A stretch of 64,000 nucleotides of DNA from Draconibacterium sediminis. Its GTDB lineage: Bacteria > Bacteroidota > Bacteroidia > Bacteroidales > Prolixibacteraceae. Below the pieces are notes generated by a model. It was not told the DNA's origin, did no database searches, and worked only from the letters and a program-made list of their open reading frames with translations. Made by a program: the position numbers and the translations under genes. Shown in pieces: positions 36,537-45,293 of the stretch (positions are counted from its first letter, which is position 1; each line of letters starts with the position of its first letter). The stretch covers positions 1,302,001 through 1,366,000 of the forward strand of contig NZ_JRHC01000001.1 in the NCBI RefSeq assembly GCF_000949475.1, in the 5' to 3' direction.

Positions 36537-37532
36537 ATGACAAAACAAAATATTCCGGCTGTACTTGGTATGGGCAACGCTTTGGTTGATGTAATCTCGG
36601 TTTTGGAGAGCGATGCTTTACTTGAGCAGTTTGGATTACCACGAGGTAGTATGACGCTGGTTGATGCCGCTCAGTCGAAAACAATTTACGATGCTACTTT
36701 CTCTGAAAAGAGTGAGGTGGCCACCGGCGGATCGGTTGCCAATTCCATTCGTGCCTTAGCCAACCTGGGCGGAAAGGCCGGATATATGGGAAAGATTGGC
36801 CGCGATGATCTGGGTGATCTTTTTCGTAACGACTTCGAAAAACGAGGTGTAAAAACACATTTGTTCCACAGCGAAAATGCCACAGGAAGAGTGATGGGAC
36901 TGGTTAGTCCTGATTCGGAAAGAACCATGGCAACCTACCTGGGCGCTGCTGCCGAAATGCTTCCTGAAGAGGTGACCGAAGAGCTGTTTGCCGGCTACGA
37001 ATATGTTTACATCGAGGGCTACCTGGTTTTTAATCACGACCTGATAAAAGCCTGTGCCGTGGCTGCCAAAAAAGCCGGGGTGAAAATCGCTGTCGACCTG
37101 TCGAGCTTTAACGTAGTGGAGGCCAACCTCGAATTTCTGAAAGAACTGATTCGTGATTATGTGGATATTGTGTTTGCCAACGAAGAGGAAGCCAAATCAT
37201 ACACTGGACTGGATCCGGAAGCTGCACTTCACGAAATTGCAAAAGGCGATAAAATTGCCGTTGTAAAAGTGGGGAAAGAGGGGTCGATGATTAAACAGGG
37301 CGATGCGGTTGCCCGTGTTGGAGTTATTCCGGCAAAAGCACTGGATACCACCGGGGCGGGAGATGCCTATGCGGCCGGTTTCTTTTATGGCCTTACCAAT
37401 GGTTACGACCTGGAGAAATGTGGCAAAATTGCCGCACTGGTTTCAGGGAAAGTAGTTGAAGTTATGGGGCCAAACCTCGCCGACGAACAATGGCCGGAAG
37501 TAAAAGCTGAAATTGCAAAGATTGTTGGTTAA
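36537..37532 (+). CDS. PfkB-family carbohydrate/adenosine kinase
   Basis: From ATG 36537 the protein has 331 residues; the longer frame to 36474 lacks family similarity. The N-terminal 'GMGNALVDVI' and glycine-rich 'ATGGSVANSIRALANLGG' and the C-terminal signature 'DTTGAGDAYAAGF' (270-282, catalytic base Asp276) define the ribokinase/PfkB family. In this subgroup 'GNALVDVI' and 'SEVATGGSVANS' are typical of adenosine-kinase-like enzymes. It transfers phosphate from ATP to a sugar or nucleoside hydroxyl in the cytoplasm; adenosine is a plausible substrate but cannot be proved here. The gene is single and convergent with a deoxynucleoside kinase gene. Confidence 0.9.
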   Translation: MTKQNIPAVLGMGNALVDVISVLESDALLEQFGLPRGSMTLVDAAQSKTIYDATFSEKSEVATGGSVANSIRALANLGGKAGYMGKIGRDDLGDLFRNDFEKRGVKTHLFHSENATGRVMGLVSPDSERTMATYLGAAAEMLPEEVTEELFAGYEYVYIEGYLVFNHDLIKACAVAAKKAGVKIAVDLSSFNVVEANLEFLKELIRDYVDIVFANEEEAKSYTGLDPEAALHEIAKGDKIAVVKVGKEGSMIKQGDAVARVGVIPAKALDTTGAGDAYAAGFFYGLTNGYDLEKCGKIAALVSGKVVEVMGPNLADEQWPEVKAEIAKIVG

Positions 37533-37545
37533 AATTAAAGCAAAA

Positions 37546-37651
37546 AAAAACTGTCATTTCGATCAGTCGGCTGACGGAGAGAAATCTGCTAAAGATTTAG
37601 CTTCGCTGATTTTCAATTCTCAGCCATTCTTCCTTCGAAATGACAGTTTTT
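37546..37651. repeat. 106-bp inverted-repeat element of the GTCATTTCGA type between convergent genes
   Basis: A perfect 17-bp inverted repeat, AAAAACTGTCATTTCGA (37546-37562) and TCGAAATGACAGTTTTT (37635-37651), encloses a smaller hairpin (AAATCT/AGATTT). Elements starting TGTCATTTCGA and containing GAGAAATCT are, to my knowledge, frequent in Bacteroidota intergenic regions. T runs on both sides allow it to act as a bidirectional terminator for the two flanking convergent genes. Confidence 0.75.
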
Positions 37652-37665
37652 ATTTTATATCTAAG

Positions 37666-38283
37666 CTACTGAAATAAACCGTGGATTTGTGCATCGATCC
37701 TGTCGATAACAAAACTCAGGTCTTCGGGATTGGCTGTAAAATCAAGGTCATCCACATTAATCACCAGCAATTTCCCCATTTTATAACTACTTATCCAGTT
37801 TTCGTAACGCTCGTTTAGCTGTTTCAGATAATCCAAACGAATCGAGTTCTCGTATTCACGGCCCCGCTTCTGAATCTGGTTTACCAGCGTTGGAATCGAT
37901 GCGCGCAGATAAATCAGCAAATCAGGCGGCTGAATCAGGCTGGCCATCAAGTCAAATAACGATTTGTAGTTGCCAAAATCGCGGGTGCTCATCAATCCCA
38001 TGGCGTGCAGGTTGGGAGCAAAAATTTCGGCATCCTCGTATATTGTACGGTCTTGTATAATCGTTTTTCCCGACTTGCGGATATCGATAATCTGTTTAAA
38101 ACGCGAATTCAGGAAGTATATCTGCAGGTTAAACGACCAGCGTTGCATGTCGTTGTAAAAGTCATTCAGATACGGATTTTCGTCTACGTCTTCGTAATGT
38201 GGGGTCCATTTATAGTGTTTCGCCAAAAGTCCGGTCAGTGTTGTCTTACCGGCACCAATGTTACCCGCTATCGCAATGTGCAT
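37666..38283 (-). CDS. Deoxynucleoside kinase
   Basis: The ATG at 38283 gives 205 residues beginning directly with the P-loop ('MHIAIAGNIGAGKTTL'); an in-frame TTG two codons upstream is unlikely. Further dNK motifs are 'EDVDENPYLNDFY', 'QDRTIYEDAEIF' (the DRS/DRT substrate motif with the base-contacting residues) and the arginine lid 'IQKRGREYE'. It phosphorylates deoxynucleosides in the salvage pathway in the cytoplasm, probably deoxyadenosine or deoxyguanosine in this family, though specificity cannot be read from sequence. It is separated by 40 bp from the GH3-auxin-family gene on the same strand, so it may be the second gene of a two-gene operon. Confidence 0.92.
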   Translation of the reverse strand: MHIAIAGNIGAGKTTLTGLLAKHYKWTPHYEDVDENPYLNDFYNDMQRWSFNLQIYFLNSRFKQIIDIRKSGKTIIQDRTIYEDAEIFAPNLHAMGLMSTRDFGNYKSLFDLMASLIQPPDLLIYLRASIPTLVNQIQKRGREYENSIRLDYLKQLNERYENWISSYKMGKLLVINVDDLDFTANPEDLSFVIDRIDAQIHGLFQ

Positions 38284-38323
38284 ATTCAATAATTTTTTTT
38301 TGAAATTCTAAAGTATAAAAAAA

Positions 38324-39844
38324 TTACCTGCCGGACCCCAGAATGTTCATAAGTTCGTCGAGATATTTTCGGTTATTGGCCAGGCGAGGAATTTTATTCT
38401 GCCCGCCAACTTTACCACGTTGTTTCATCCAGTTGTAAAACGTGCCTTTTGGTGCCACCGTAAGATGCAGCATTTCAAGGGTCATGTTTTTATGGCGCTT
38501 GGCTTCGTAATCCGAGTTCAGCGTTTTTAACGAATTATCCAGTATGGTTTTAAAATGATCGATGTCTTTTGGTTCTTTGGCAAATTCAATAATCCACTGG
38601 TGAGCTCCTTTGCTGTTGTCGCTCATAAATACCGGTCCGGCAGTGTATTCGTTTACAATTGCCCCGGTGTGGTGGCAGGCAATTTTCAGTGCTTGCTCGG
38701 CATTGTCGATGATTAGCTCTTCGCCAAAGGCATTAATAAAATGTTTGGTGCGGCCCGTTACTTTTATCTTGAACGGGTATTTGCAGGTAAATTTTATGGT
38801 GTCGCCAATTACATAACGCCACAACCCGGCATTGGTAGAAATTACCATGGCATAATTTTGGTCCAGTTCCACATCTTTAAGATTAACAACCGTTGGATTT
38901 TCGCTGCCAAATTCCGACATCGGAATAAACTCGTAGTAAATACCATAGTCGAGCATTAATAGCATATCGTCCTGGTGCTCGTTATCCTGGATGCCAAAAA
39001 AACCTTCCGAAGCATTGTAGGTTTCCACGTAATGCATTTGCGGCGACGGAATAATTTTCCGGTACTGTTCGCGATAGGGCTCAAAATTTACACCTCCGTG
39101 CGCAAACACTTCCAGGTTGGGCCACACTTCCAGCAGGTTCGATTTGCCGGTTTTTTCCAGCACGCGTTTAAACAATACCAGGTACCACGACGGAACACCT
39201 GCAAAAGCAGTAACATTCTGGTCGAGGGTGGTATCGATTATCTTTTCTACTTTCTCTTCAAATTCTTCGATAAGGGCAATTTCTGCTGCCGGTGTCCGGA
39301 ACAGATCCGACCAAAAGGGTTCGTTCTCAATCATAATTGCCGACAAATCGCCATGAAACGAATTGTTGTTAAAAGAGCTGACACGGTGGCTGCCTCCCAA
39401 AGTCAGTATTTTTCCTTTTAAAACTTTCGATTCGGGATTGGAGGTAATATACTGGGCAAAAATATCTTTTGGGCCGCGCAAATGGCATTCTTCCAGTGCT
39501 TCGTTGGTAACCGGAATAAACTTGCTTTTGTCGCTGGTGGTTCCGCTCGATTTGGCAAACCACTTTACCTCGCCCGGCCAAAGCAGGTTTTTTTCCCCCT
39601 GACGCAAACGGTCGATGTATGGTTTTACATCTTCGTAGGTCTGCAAAGGCATTGCTTTTTGGAATTCGCGGTACGAGGTTACATCATCAAAATTGTGTGC
39701 TTTGCCCCATTGCGTATCTTTTGCGCTTTGCAAAAGCTCAAATAAGGTTTCACTTTGAATTTCATGTGGATATTCGCGGTAATACTGTATTTGGTAGGCA
39801 CGTTTTATATTCACCCACTTGATAACTGAATTTATGAGAGGCAT
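38324..39844 (-). CDS. GH3 auxin-responsive-promoter family (acyl-adenylate-forming) protein
   Basis: The 506-residue product belongs to the bacterial branch of the plant GH3 (JAR1-like) family, an acyl-acid amido synthetase fold of the adenylate-forming superfamily. Visible features are the nucleotide loop 'KSSGTTSDKSKFIP' (about 99-111), 'GGVNFEPYREQYRK', 'YNASEGFFGIQ' and 'YVIGDTIKFT' with the conserved Asp for ATP ribose, plus 'VTGRTKHFINAFGEEL'. These genes are common in Bacteroidota but their substrate is unknown; it is unrelated to glycosidase family GH3. The start codon at 39844 follows a good promoter. It likely heads an operon with the deoxynucleoside kinase. Confidence 0.88.
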   Translation of the reverse strand: MPLINSVIKWVNIKRAYQIQYYREYPHEIQSETLFELLQSAKDTQWGKAHNFDDVTSYREFQKAMPLQTYEDVKPYIDRLRQGEKNLLWPGEVKWFAKSSGTTSDKSKFIPVTNEALEECHLRGPKDIFAQYITSNPESKVLKGKILTLGGSHRVSSFNNNSFHGDLSAIMIENEPFWSDLFRTPAAEIALIEEFEEKVEKIIDTTLDQNVTAFAGVPSWYLVLFKRVLEKTGKSNLLEVWPNLEVFAHGGVNFEPYREQYRKIIPSPQMHYVETYNASEGFFGIQDNEHQDDMLLMLDYGIYYEFIPMSEFGSENPTVVNLKDVELDQNYAMVISTNAGLWRYVIGDTIKFTCKYPFKIKVTGRTKHFINAFGEELIIDNAEQALKIACHHTGAIVNEYTAGPVFMSDNSKGAHQWIIEFAKEPKDIDHFKTILDNSLKTLNSDYEAKRHKNMTLEMLHLTVAPKGTFYNWMKQRGKVGGQNKIPRLANNRKYLDELMNILGSGR

Positions 39845-39869
39845 CTGTTTCGTTTAATTTTATGAAGTC

Positions 39870-39901
39870 CAAATTTATGAATAAATGTATCAAATATGCA
39901 A
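39870..39901 (-). promoter_or_regulatory. Bacteroidota-type promoter of the GH3-auxin-family gene
   Basis: On the minus strand TTG (39901-39899), a 21-bp spacer and TAAATTTG (39877-39870) match the -33/-7 consensus of Bacteroidota housekeeping sigma factor. The -7 box ends 25 bp before the start codon at 39844. Confidence 0.55.
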
Positions 39902-40081
39902 TCAAAAGTCATCTTGAAAAGGGCAATAATTGCGCGTCCTGAAAAATAAATTGAGGAAAAAGTTCGTTTAACCATAAAATCTGTTCGCTGGCCGATTGGC
40001 CGGTTTTTTAACTGATCACGAATTTTTATATTTACCGCTGCAAATTGTTTCGGGAAACCTAACATCCATAGAAATTACAGT

Positions 40082-40606
40082 ATGAACTACATCGATATTA
40101 TTTTAGGCATTTTGTTGCTACTGTCGGCAATAAATGGTTTTAGTAAAGGCCTTATTTCAGAGGTGGCCTCTATTGCAGCACTCATTTTAGGAATTTGGGG
40201 AGCTATTAAATTTTCATACGTTACCACCGAATTTCTGATCGAGAATTTCAACATGCATTCGAAACACATGAATATCATTTCGTTTGTAATCACCTTTGTA
40301 GTTATTGTAATTTTGGTGCACATTGTTGGCAGTGCGGTAAGTAAAATGGCCGAAACCGTTTTGTTGGGATTTGCCAATAAACTGGCCGGACTGGTTTTCG
40401 GTGTTTTAAAATCGGCCTTGATATTAAGCATAATATTGGTTATTTTTGACAAAATCGATGAAGACGTGCATATTCTTTCGCGCGAAACCAAAGAAAATTC
40501 ACGGATGTATGAACCGATTCGATCGTTTGCACCATCGATCTTCCCCTTTATTGAAGGGTGGGAAATTGACATGAAAGAGAATCGCGAATATGAAGATGTG
40601 GTCTAA
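40082..40606 (+). CDS. CvpA-family membrane protein
   Basis: This 174-residue protein has four hydrophobic helices and starts with the CvpA pattern 'MNYIDIILGILLLLSAINGFSKGLISEVASIAALILGIW' (seen as 'YIDIILGILLLLSAI' then 'GFSKGLISEVASI'). CvpA family proteins occur in the inner membrane and are associated with colicin V production and envelope homeostasis in other bacteria; the biochemical role is not settled. The C-terminal 35 residues are charged and probably cytoplasmic. Its last 17 bases overlap the start of the next gene (DUF3667), so the two are co-translated. Confidence 0.88.
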   Translation: MNYIDIILGILLLLSAINGFSKGLISEVASIAALILGIWGAIKFSYVTTEFLIENFNMHSKHMNIISFVITFVVIVILVHIVGSAVSKMAETVLLGFANKLAGLVFGVLKSALILSIILVIFDKIDEDVHILSRETKENSRMYEPIRSFAPSIFPFIEGWEIDMKENREYEDVV

Positions 40607-41681
40607 ACTTACAGAGCGTTTTAAGGGGAAAGACAAATCCTCCTGGCACACTGATGTTGATTGTTTAAACTGTGGAACAAATTTTTCGGGGCATTTCTGT
40701 CCGAATTGTGGCCAGGCAGTTAAAGAGTACGACAAACCTTTTGGGTTTATATTTTTCAATTTTCTCGGCGATTTTTTTGCTTTCGATACCCGTTTCTTTA
40801 AAACATTATTTGGCTTAATTGCTCGCCCCGGTTTTCTTACCAAAGAATATTTTGCCGGTCGCAGAGTTCGCTATACCCCTCCATTGCGTATTTTTATTTT
40901 TGTGAGTTTTATACTGTTTTTGTTGTTACAAATTGTTACTAATCGTGGTTTGTCAACCGTACTGGACTCGGATTTAGAAGATGCAAAAATCGGGCTCGAC
41001 TCCGTTTCAGTAGCGGCAGCCGACTCTATCCTAAACCAGGTAAACGATAAGATAGCATCCGAAGAAAAGCAGGCATTGGATAAAGTTCTGAGTAAGGGAA
41101 ATATTCAGCTGGATAGTATCGATGTGGCCAAATCAGCCAATGAGTTGGATTTGGGAAGTTGGGGCGGTGCACGAAATATAAGACTGGCATTGAATAACTA
41201 TGCCGACAAAATGGAAAAGGAACTGGAAGAGGAAAAAGACCCGGGTAAGCGAGCCGAATTGCAGGAAAACATTCGGATGTTGCGCTCGCCCGAAGCTACC
41301 ATGGCCAAAATACTCAAGTACATCTCGTACGCATTTTTCCTGTTGCTACCACTTTTTGCGCTTATCTTAAAGCTTATTTATATTCGTAGGCGCCATAACT
41401 ACATGCGGCACCTGGTTTTTTCCATTCATATCCATTCGTTTATTTTTTTGGTAATGACTGCCATAATTGGCCTGTATCTGTTATTTGACAAAGACTTTGC
41501 TACTGTGTCAGGTATTTTATTCTTGTCGGTTCCCATTTATATTATAATAGCTTTAAAGAAATTTTACGGGCAGTCACTCGGTAAGGTCGTGCTTAAATTC
41601 TTCGCACTTTCGTTTATCTATAACATCGTATTTTTCACCGTAATACTGCTCGCCTCGCTGGATGCGATTAATGTGCTCTGA
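40590..41681 (+). CDS. DUF3667-family membrane protein with N-terminal zinc ribbon
   Basis: The gene overlaps the end of the CvpA gene. The 363-residue product starts with a double CxxC zinc ribbon ('CLNCGTNFSGHFCPNCGQ', residues about 22-39), then the DUF3667 core ('FFNFLGDFFAFDTRFFKT', 'PGFLTKEYFAGRRVRYTPP') and a first membrane helix ('RIFIFVSFILFLLL'). A long charged loop rich in K/E (about 130-235) is followed by four further membrane helices. The family is typical of Bacteroidota and its function is unknown. The ATG at 40590 is used, though the second Met at 40596 is also possible. Confidence 0.88.
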   Translation: MKMWSKLTERFKGKDKSSWHTDVDCLNCGTNFSGHFCPNCGQAVKEYDKPFGFIFFNFLGDFFAFDTRFFKTLFGLIARPGFLTKEYFAGRRVRYTPPLRIFIFVSFILFLLLQIVTNRGLSTVLDSDLEDAKIGLDSVSVAAADSILNQVNDKIASEEKQALDKVLSKGNIQLDSIDVAKSANELDLGSWGGARNIRLALNNYADKMEKELEEEKDPGKRAELQENIRMLRSPEATMAKILKYISYAFFLLLPLFALILKLIYIRRRHNYMRHLVFSIHIHSFIFLVMTAIIGLYLLFDKDFATVSGILFLSVPIYIIIALKKFYGQSLGKVVLKFFALSFIYNIVFFTVILLASLDAINVL

Positions 41682-41760
41682 AAATTATTTTAAAAAAGTT
41701 GCAACATTTCATTCTTCCGTGTAGTCAAACGGTCAGAAAATAAATTTTAAAACAATAATT

Positions 41761-42120
41761 ATGGAAGAATTAATTGCAGTAGGCGTAGTATTTTTTGGAG
41801 CATATCACATTATCAAACTATTTTCTACTCACTTATTAAAACGAAAACTGATTAAAGCCGAACAGTACGACAGAGTTGGTATTCTGGAAGAGCCAAAAGT
41901 TGAAAATGATGAATCGAACCGTTATCCTTCGTTGAAATGGGGCTTGGTTGCCTTAATGACCGGTTTGGGATTTATAATCATTGAAGTGATGGGATTATTT
42001 AACCGTGACATGGTTAGAGGCCGTGATGCCGTTTTACCACTGGGAATTTTGATGGTTTGTATTTCGCTCGGATTTCTGATCTACTTCTTTATTATGAACG
42101 GAAAAGCCGTTAAGAAATAA
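41761..42120 (+). CDS. Small membrane protein with three transmembrane helices
   Basis: This 119-residue protein starts at ATG 41761 and has helices at about 3-20, 58-78 and 92-112 with a charged cytoplasmic loop between the first and second. The second helix region reads 'LKWGLVALMTGLGFIIIEVMG'-like in two parts ('KWGLVALMTGLGF', 'IIEVMGLFNRD'). Similar small proteins (DUF6249-type) are found near sigma-factor genes in Bacteroidota, but none is adjacent here. No function can be given. It is followed by a strong bidirectional terminator shared with fmt. Confidence 0.7.
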   Translation: MEELIAVGVVFFGAYHIIKLFSTHLLKRKLIKAEQYDRVGILEEPKVENDESNRYPSLKWGLVALMTGLGFIIIEVMGLFNRDMVRGRDAVLPLGILMVCISLGFLIYFFIMNGKAVKK

Positions 42121-42147
42121 CAACGACAAACAAAAAACAGTAAAAAT

Positions 42148-42192
42148 ATACACCCGGCAACTTTGGTTGATCCAAAAGTTTGCCGGGTGTAT
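42148..42192. terminator. Bidirectional terminator between convergent genes
   Basis: ATACACCCGGCAA (42148-42160) pairs with TTGCCGGGTGTAT (42180-42192), a 13-bp stem prolonged by CTTT/AAAG across a one-base bulge. T-rich tracts follow on both strands, serving the upstream membrane protein gene and minus-strand fmt. Confidence 0.88.
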
Positions 42193-42195
42193 ATT

Positions 42196-43170
42196 TTACA
42201 GAAATGTATAATCTCCTATTTGCTGAAATCCCCGAAGAAAATCCTGAACTTTCATTCTTTTTTTACCTGCAATTTGCAGATCGGTAATTTGCAGCCAGCC
42301 ATTGGCGCAGGCCACTTTTAAAAAGTGTTTGCCATCGCTTTCCAATGTTCCCGGAGGCGTGTTTTTATTGTCTTCAACACGCATGGCCATAAATATTTTG
42401 GTGGCAGTTTCTTGCCCCGTTTCTTTGTGTTTTAAGTTACTCCAGGCAGCCGGGTAAGGCGATAGTCCGCGAATAAGGTTACGAACCGCATCTGCATCTG
42501 CCGTCCAATCTATTTTGCAATCTTCCTTAAAAATTTTCGGGGCATGTTTTATTTCTTCACCGTCCTCAACCAGCTCCTCCTGTGGAATGGCTTTGTAATC
42601 TCCCGCAGCCAGCGCATCAACGGTTTCAACAACCAGTTTGGCACCAATGCCCATCAGTGCATCGTGAATCGTTCCAACGGTGTCGTTTTCCCAAATGTCA
42701 ATTTCTTTGCGGAAAAGTATTTTACCGGTATCAATTTCATGAGCCAGCAAAAATGTGGTTACCCCGGTTTTTGTTTCGCCGTTTATAACCGCCCAGTTTA
42801 GCGGGGCAGCACCACGGTATTGTGGCAACAACGATCCGTGCAAATTAAAAGTTCCCAAACGCGGCATGTCCCAAACCACTTCGGGTAACATTCTGAAGGC
42901 AACCACCACCTGTAAGTCGGCTTCCAAAGCTCTTAGTTCATCCAGAAACTCCGGGTTTTTAAGTTTTTCGGGTTGCAGAACATTTAGTCCTTGTTCAACA
43001 GCATATTGTTTTACTGCCGATTCGTGGAGTTTTTTTCCGCGTCCTGCCGGTTTGTCGGGCGCTGTAATTACACCAACAATAGTGTAACCGCCTTCAACCA
43101 GGGCCTGCAAACTGGCCACGGCAAAATCGGGCGTTCCCATAAAAACGATTCTCAGGTCTTTTCCTTGCAT
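42196..43170 (-). CDS. fmt: Methionyl-tRNA formyltransferase
   Basis: The enzyme formylates the amino group of initiator methionyl-tRNA using 10-formyltetrahydrofolate. From ATG 43170 it has 324 residues, normal for the family; the longer frame to 43248 runs through the neighbouring gene and was rejected. Motifs: 'RIVFMGTPDFAVASLQ', 'ITAPDKPAGRGKKL' and the catalytic 'HGSLLPQYRGAAPLNWAV' with the Asn/His/Asp triad region and 'ETKTGVTTFLL...DTGKILF'. The C-terminal OB-like domain is present. It starts 2 bp after the stop codon of the DUF5522 gene, so the two genes form an operon. Confidence 0.96.
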   Translation of the reverse strand: MQGKDLRIVFMGTPDFAVASLQALVEGGYTIVGVITAPDKPAGRGKKLHESAVKQYAVEQGLNVLQPEKLKNPEFLDELRALEADLQVVVAFRMLPEVVWDMPRLGTFNLHGSLLPQYRGAAPLNWAVINGETKTGVTTFLLAHEIDTGKILFRKEIDIWENDTVGTIHDALMGIGAKLVVETVDALAAGDYKAIPQEELVEDGEEIKHAPKIFKEDCKIDWTADADAVRNLIRGLSPYPAAWSNLKHKETGQETATKIFMAMRVEDNKNTPPGTLESDGKHFLKVACANGWLQITDLQIAGKKRMKVQDFLRGFQQIGDYTFL

Positions 43171-43172
43171 AA

Positions 43173-43373
43173 CTATTTTTTTCTGAGATTGGTATTTCCT
43201 TTTTGCGCTTTTGGCCAGTACGGGCAATGGCGGCATCCGTTGGCACAACAGTAGCCGCGGTTGGTAAGATAAGATTCGGTCATCACCCGGTAGCCATTTT
43301 CCATGTAAAAATCTTTCCCCTCCTTTAATTCTTCCTCGTATCGGTCAGGAAAAAGGTCATCGAAATATCCCAT
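43173..43373 (-). CDS. DUF5522 small cysteine-rich protein
   Basis: This 66-residue protein has the DUF5522 core 'ENGYRVMTESYLTNRGYCC' followed by 'GCRHCPYWPK', with four Cys and one His that could bind zinc. The family occurs widely in Bacteroidota, usually as very small proteins of unknown function. The start at ATG 43373 was chosen over an upstream in-frame one at 43400 because DUF5522 homologues begin near this position. It is followed after 2 bp by fmt, and a -7-like box precedes it, so it heads the operon. Confidence 0.75.
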   Translation of the reverse strand: MGYFDDLFPDRYEEELKEGKDFYMENGYRVMTESYLTNRGYCCANGCRHCPYWPKAQKGNTNLRKK

Positions 43374-43387
43374 TCTCAAATTTTTTT

Positions 43388-43395
43388 CAAAAGTA
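43388..43395 (-). promoter_or_regulatory. Possible -7 box (TACTTTTG) of the DUF5522-fmt operon
   Basis: A TAnnTTTG match on the minus strand, 14 bp before the DUF5522 start codon. No -33 TTTG/TTG at the right spacing is seen. Confidence 0.4.
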
Positions 43396-43439
43396 GCCAA
43401 ATTGACTTATCTTTCAGAACACGAATCACAGTTTTTATC

Positions 43440-43835
43440 ATGGGAGTTGAGAAAGATTATTTAATGCGGCAGCTGATGATGTTGTTTGAAGTCATCCAGA
43501 AAATTTTGCGTCACCGCAGAAAAGGCGAAGATGAAGAGGCTGAAAAGCAAATTCAGTTTTTTTATGAGTACCTGAAAATTGATGAAGATGTGGAGAAACT
43601 TTCGGTTGAGGCTTTAATCGATTTATTGGAGAAAGATAAAAACCTGGTAAACGAACAGTTGGAAATGGTGGCTTTTGTGCTAAAAGAACAGGGCGAGCTG
43701 GCCGCCTCGGATGATAAACGTTTGGATTTTTTTAGAAAATCATATTTCATTCTGCAAAAGGTGGAACGCGAAAGCATTTCCTTTTCAATGGACCGCCAAA
43801 TGAAAATAGCAGAACTGAGTGCTTACCTGAATTAA
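43440..43835 (+). CDS. Acidic helical hypothetical protein, 131 residues
   Basis: From ATG 43440 the product is a soluble, strongly helical protein rich in E, K and L ('GEDEEAEKQIQFFYEYLKI', 'VEKLSVEALIDLLEKDKNL', 'LEMVAFVLKEQGELA'), with no signal or membrane segment. The pattern of amphipathic helices with TPR-like spacing suggests a helical repeat bundle, but I do not recognise the family. It is convergent with the O-antigen ligase-like gene; the two stop codons overlap (TTAA at 43832-43835). Confidence 0.65.
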   Translation: MGVEKDYLMRQLMMLFEVIQKILRHRRKGEDEEAEKQIQFFYEYLKIDEDVEKLSVEALIDLLEKDKNLVNEQLEMVAFVLKEQGELAASDDKRLDFFRKSYFILQKVERESISFSMDRQMKIAELSAYLN

Positions 43836-45292
43836 TCTTGTTTCTGTTCAGTATCCATTTCCTGCTTTCGTGAAAGAATATCAATGGCAACTATCATGGC
43901 AGTGAACCCCCAAAACGGCACCGAAATTTTGTCGGTATCCAAAAAGTTATTCAGAAATCCGTGGATGTAATAAGTAACCAGCCCAATAAGCGCCGCTAAA
44001 ACTATCGACCGTAGCCTGTAATCGCTTAAGCGCGTGTAAGTGCTAACCGCAGTATAAATCACCAGGATTATAATTAACAGGTAAGTTGCCAAACCAAGCA
44101 CTCCCGATTCGGCCATGGGGCCAAGGTATTCGCTGTGTGCATTTCCACCGTCGGCAGAGTTGGTACTGATTATTGTGCGGTCTTTGCTCAACTGGTATCT
44201 GGCATATTTAAACATGTAGGTTCCCGGGCCGAAGCCAACTACAGGTTTGTCGGCAAACATGCGCACGGCACAACTCCAGCGGTTAATACGCTCCATGTTC
44301 GATGCATCGGAGCTAATGTTCGATATCGAGGAAATGTGTGTCATTATATTTGCCGACGACTCTTCCGAGTTTTGCTCCAGTTTCATAACAATTTGCGATT
44401 GAAAGGTGAAGAACAAAACAAGTACAGAAACCACGGTTATAAAAAGAGGCTTAAAGCGTATTCGCAATTTTATGATGGTCCAAACGCCAAAAGCAACTAT
44501 TATACTCAACCACGCTGCCCGACTGTACGATAACAAAAATCCCAGCGTTACAACGGCAAGCGCTCCGGCTGCCAGTAAGCGGACGTTTTTCGAATAGGTT
44601 TTACTCAGAATAAACATAACCAAAAAGGGGATGTAAATGGCGGTGGCAGCACCATACGAAGTGTGGTCGCGGTAAAACGGCGAAACCACAAAATGCGCAG
44701 CTTGTTTGTCCCACAAACCATAACCGAGATGCCGGTATGTAGAATAGAAAATTACCAGCATCAGTGGAATAACGTAAAGCCACACGTATTTTTCCATGTT
44801 TTTGCCGTCTTTAAATATTTTGGCGGTAAGCAGGTAAAGACCTACTACAAACCAAATGCGCATCAGCAAAAACTTAAACGAGACCATGGGCATGGTGCTG
44901 GTTACACTGGTAATGAGAATCCAGAACAGGTTGAGATAAACGGCCAGTGATACCGGGTGAAGTAATATTTTACGATCGAATTGACGTTCCTGTATAACTT
45001 TCAGAATAAAAAGCAGCAGCAATCCAAACAGCAGCGGTTCGGTGGGGATGTACATATCAAAACCGATTCCGGGCAAATATTCACGCAGTGGAATGGATAA
45101 GGGCGCCAGAAAAGCGATGAGGTAAATAACTTTATCAAACGAATAAACGGCCAGTAAAAGAACAGCAAAAACAAGCGGAAGCACATTGGCATACAGCATA
45201 TGTTTTTCTACCACAAACCAAAGGTTCAGAAAAATAAATCCAATGGAAATGAGATAAAAAAGTGCAATTCGTATGACTGCTTTTTGTGGCAC
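43832..45292 (-). CDS. Wzy/O-antigen-ligase-family membrane protein
   Basis: A GTG start at 45292, placed one base after the Wzz-like gene stop, gives 486 residues; the upstream frame to 45370 overlaps that gene by 77 bp and is unlikely. About 12 membrane helices are seen. The Wzy_C signature region 'VGFGPGTYMFKYARYQL' and 'NAHSEYLGPMAESGVLGLA' in a large periplasmic loop is typical of O-antigen ligase/polymerase proteins. It probably polymerises or transfers an exported polysaccharide repeat. Together with the chain-length protein gene upstream it forms a small exopolysaccharide unit; the glycosyltransferases are not in this window. Confidence 0.85.
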   Translation of the reverse strand: MPQKAVIRIALFYLISIGFIFLNLWFVVEKHMLYANVLPLVFAVLLLAVYSFDKVIYLIAFLAPLSIPLREYLPGIGFDMYIPTEPLLFGLLLLFILKVIQERQFDRKILLHPVSLAVYLNLFWILITSVTSTMPMVSFKFLLMRIWFVVGLYLLTAKIFKDGKNMEKYVWLYVIPLMLVIFYSTYRHLGYGLWDKQAAHFVVSPFYRDHTSYGAATAIYIPFLVMFILSKTYSKNVRLLAAGALAVVTLGFLLSYSRAAWLSIIVAFGVWTIIKLRIRFKPLFITVVSVLVLFFTFQSQIVMKLEQNSEESSANIMTHISSISNISSDASNMERINRWSCAVRMFADKPVVGFGPGTYMFKYARYQLSKDRTIISTNSADGGNAHSEYLGPMAESGVLGLATYLLIIILVIYTAVSTYTRLSDYRLRSIVLAALIGLVTYYIHGFLNNFLDTDKISVPFWGFTAMIVAIDILSRKQEMDTEQKQD

Positions 45293-45293
45293 T

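Noticed and set aside
38324-39844. Glycoside hydrolase family 3
   Set aside because: The name GH3 here refers to the plant auxin-responsive adenylate-forming family; no glycosidase motif is present.
40087-40572. 161-codon antisense frame
   Set aside because: Mirror of the CvpA gene, which has clear family motifs.
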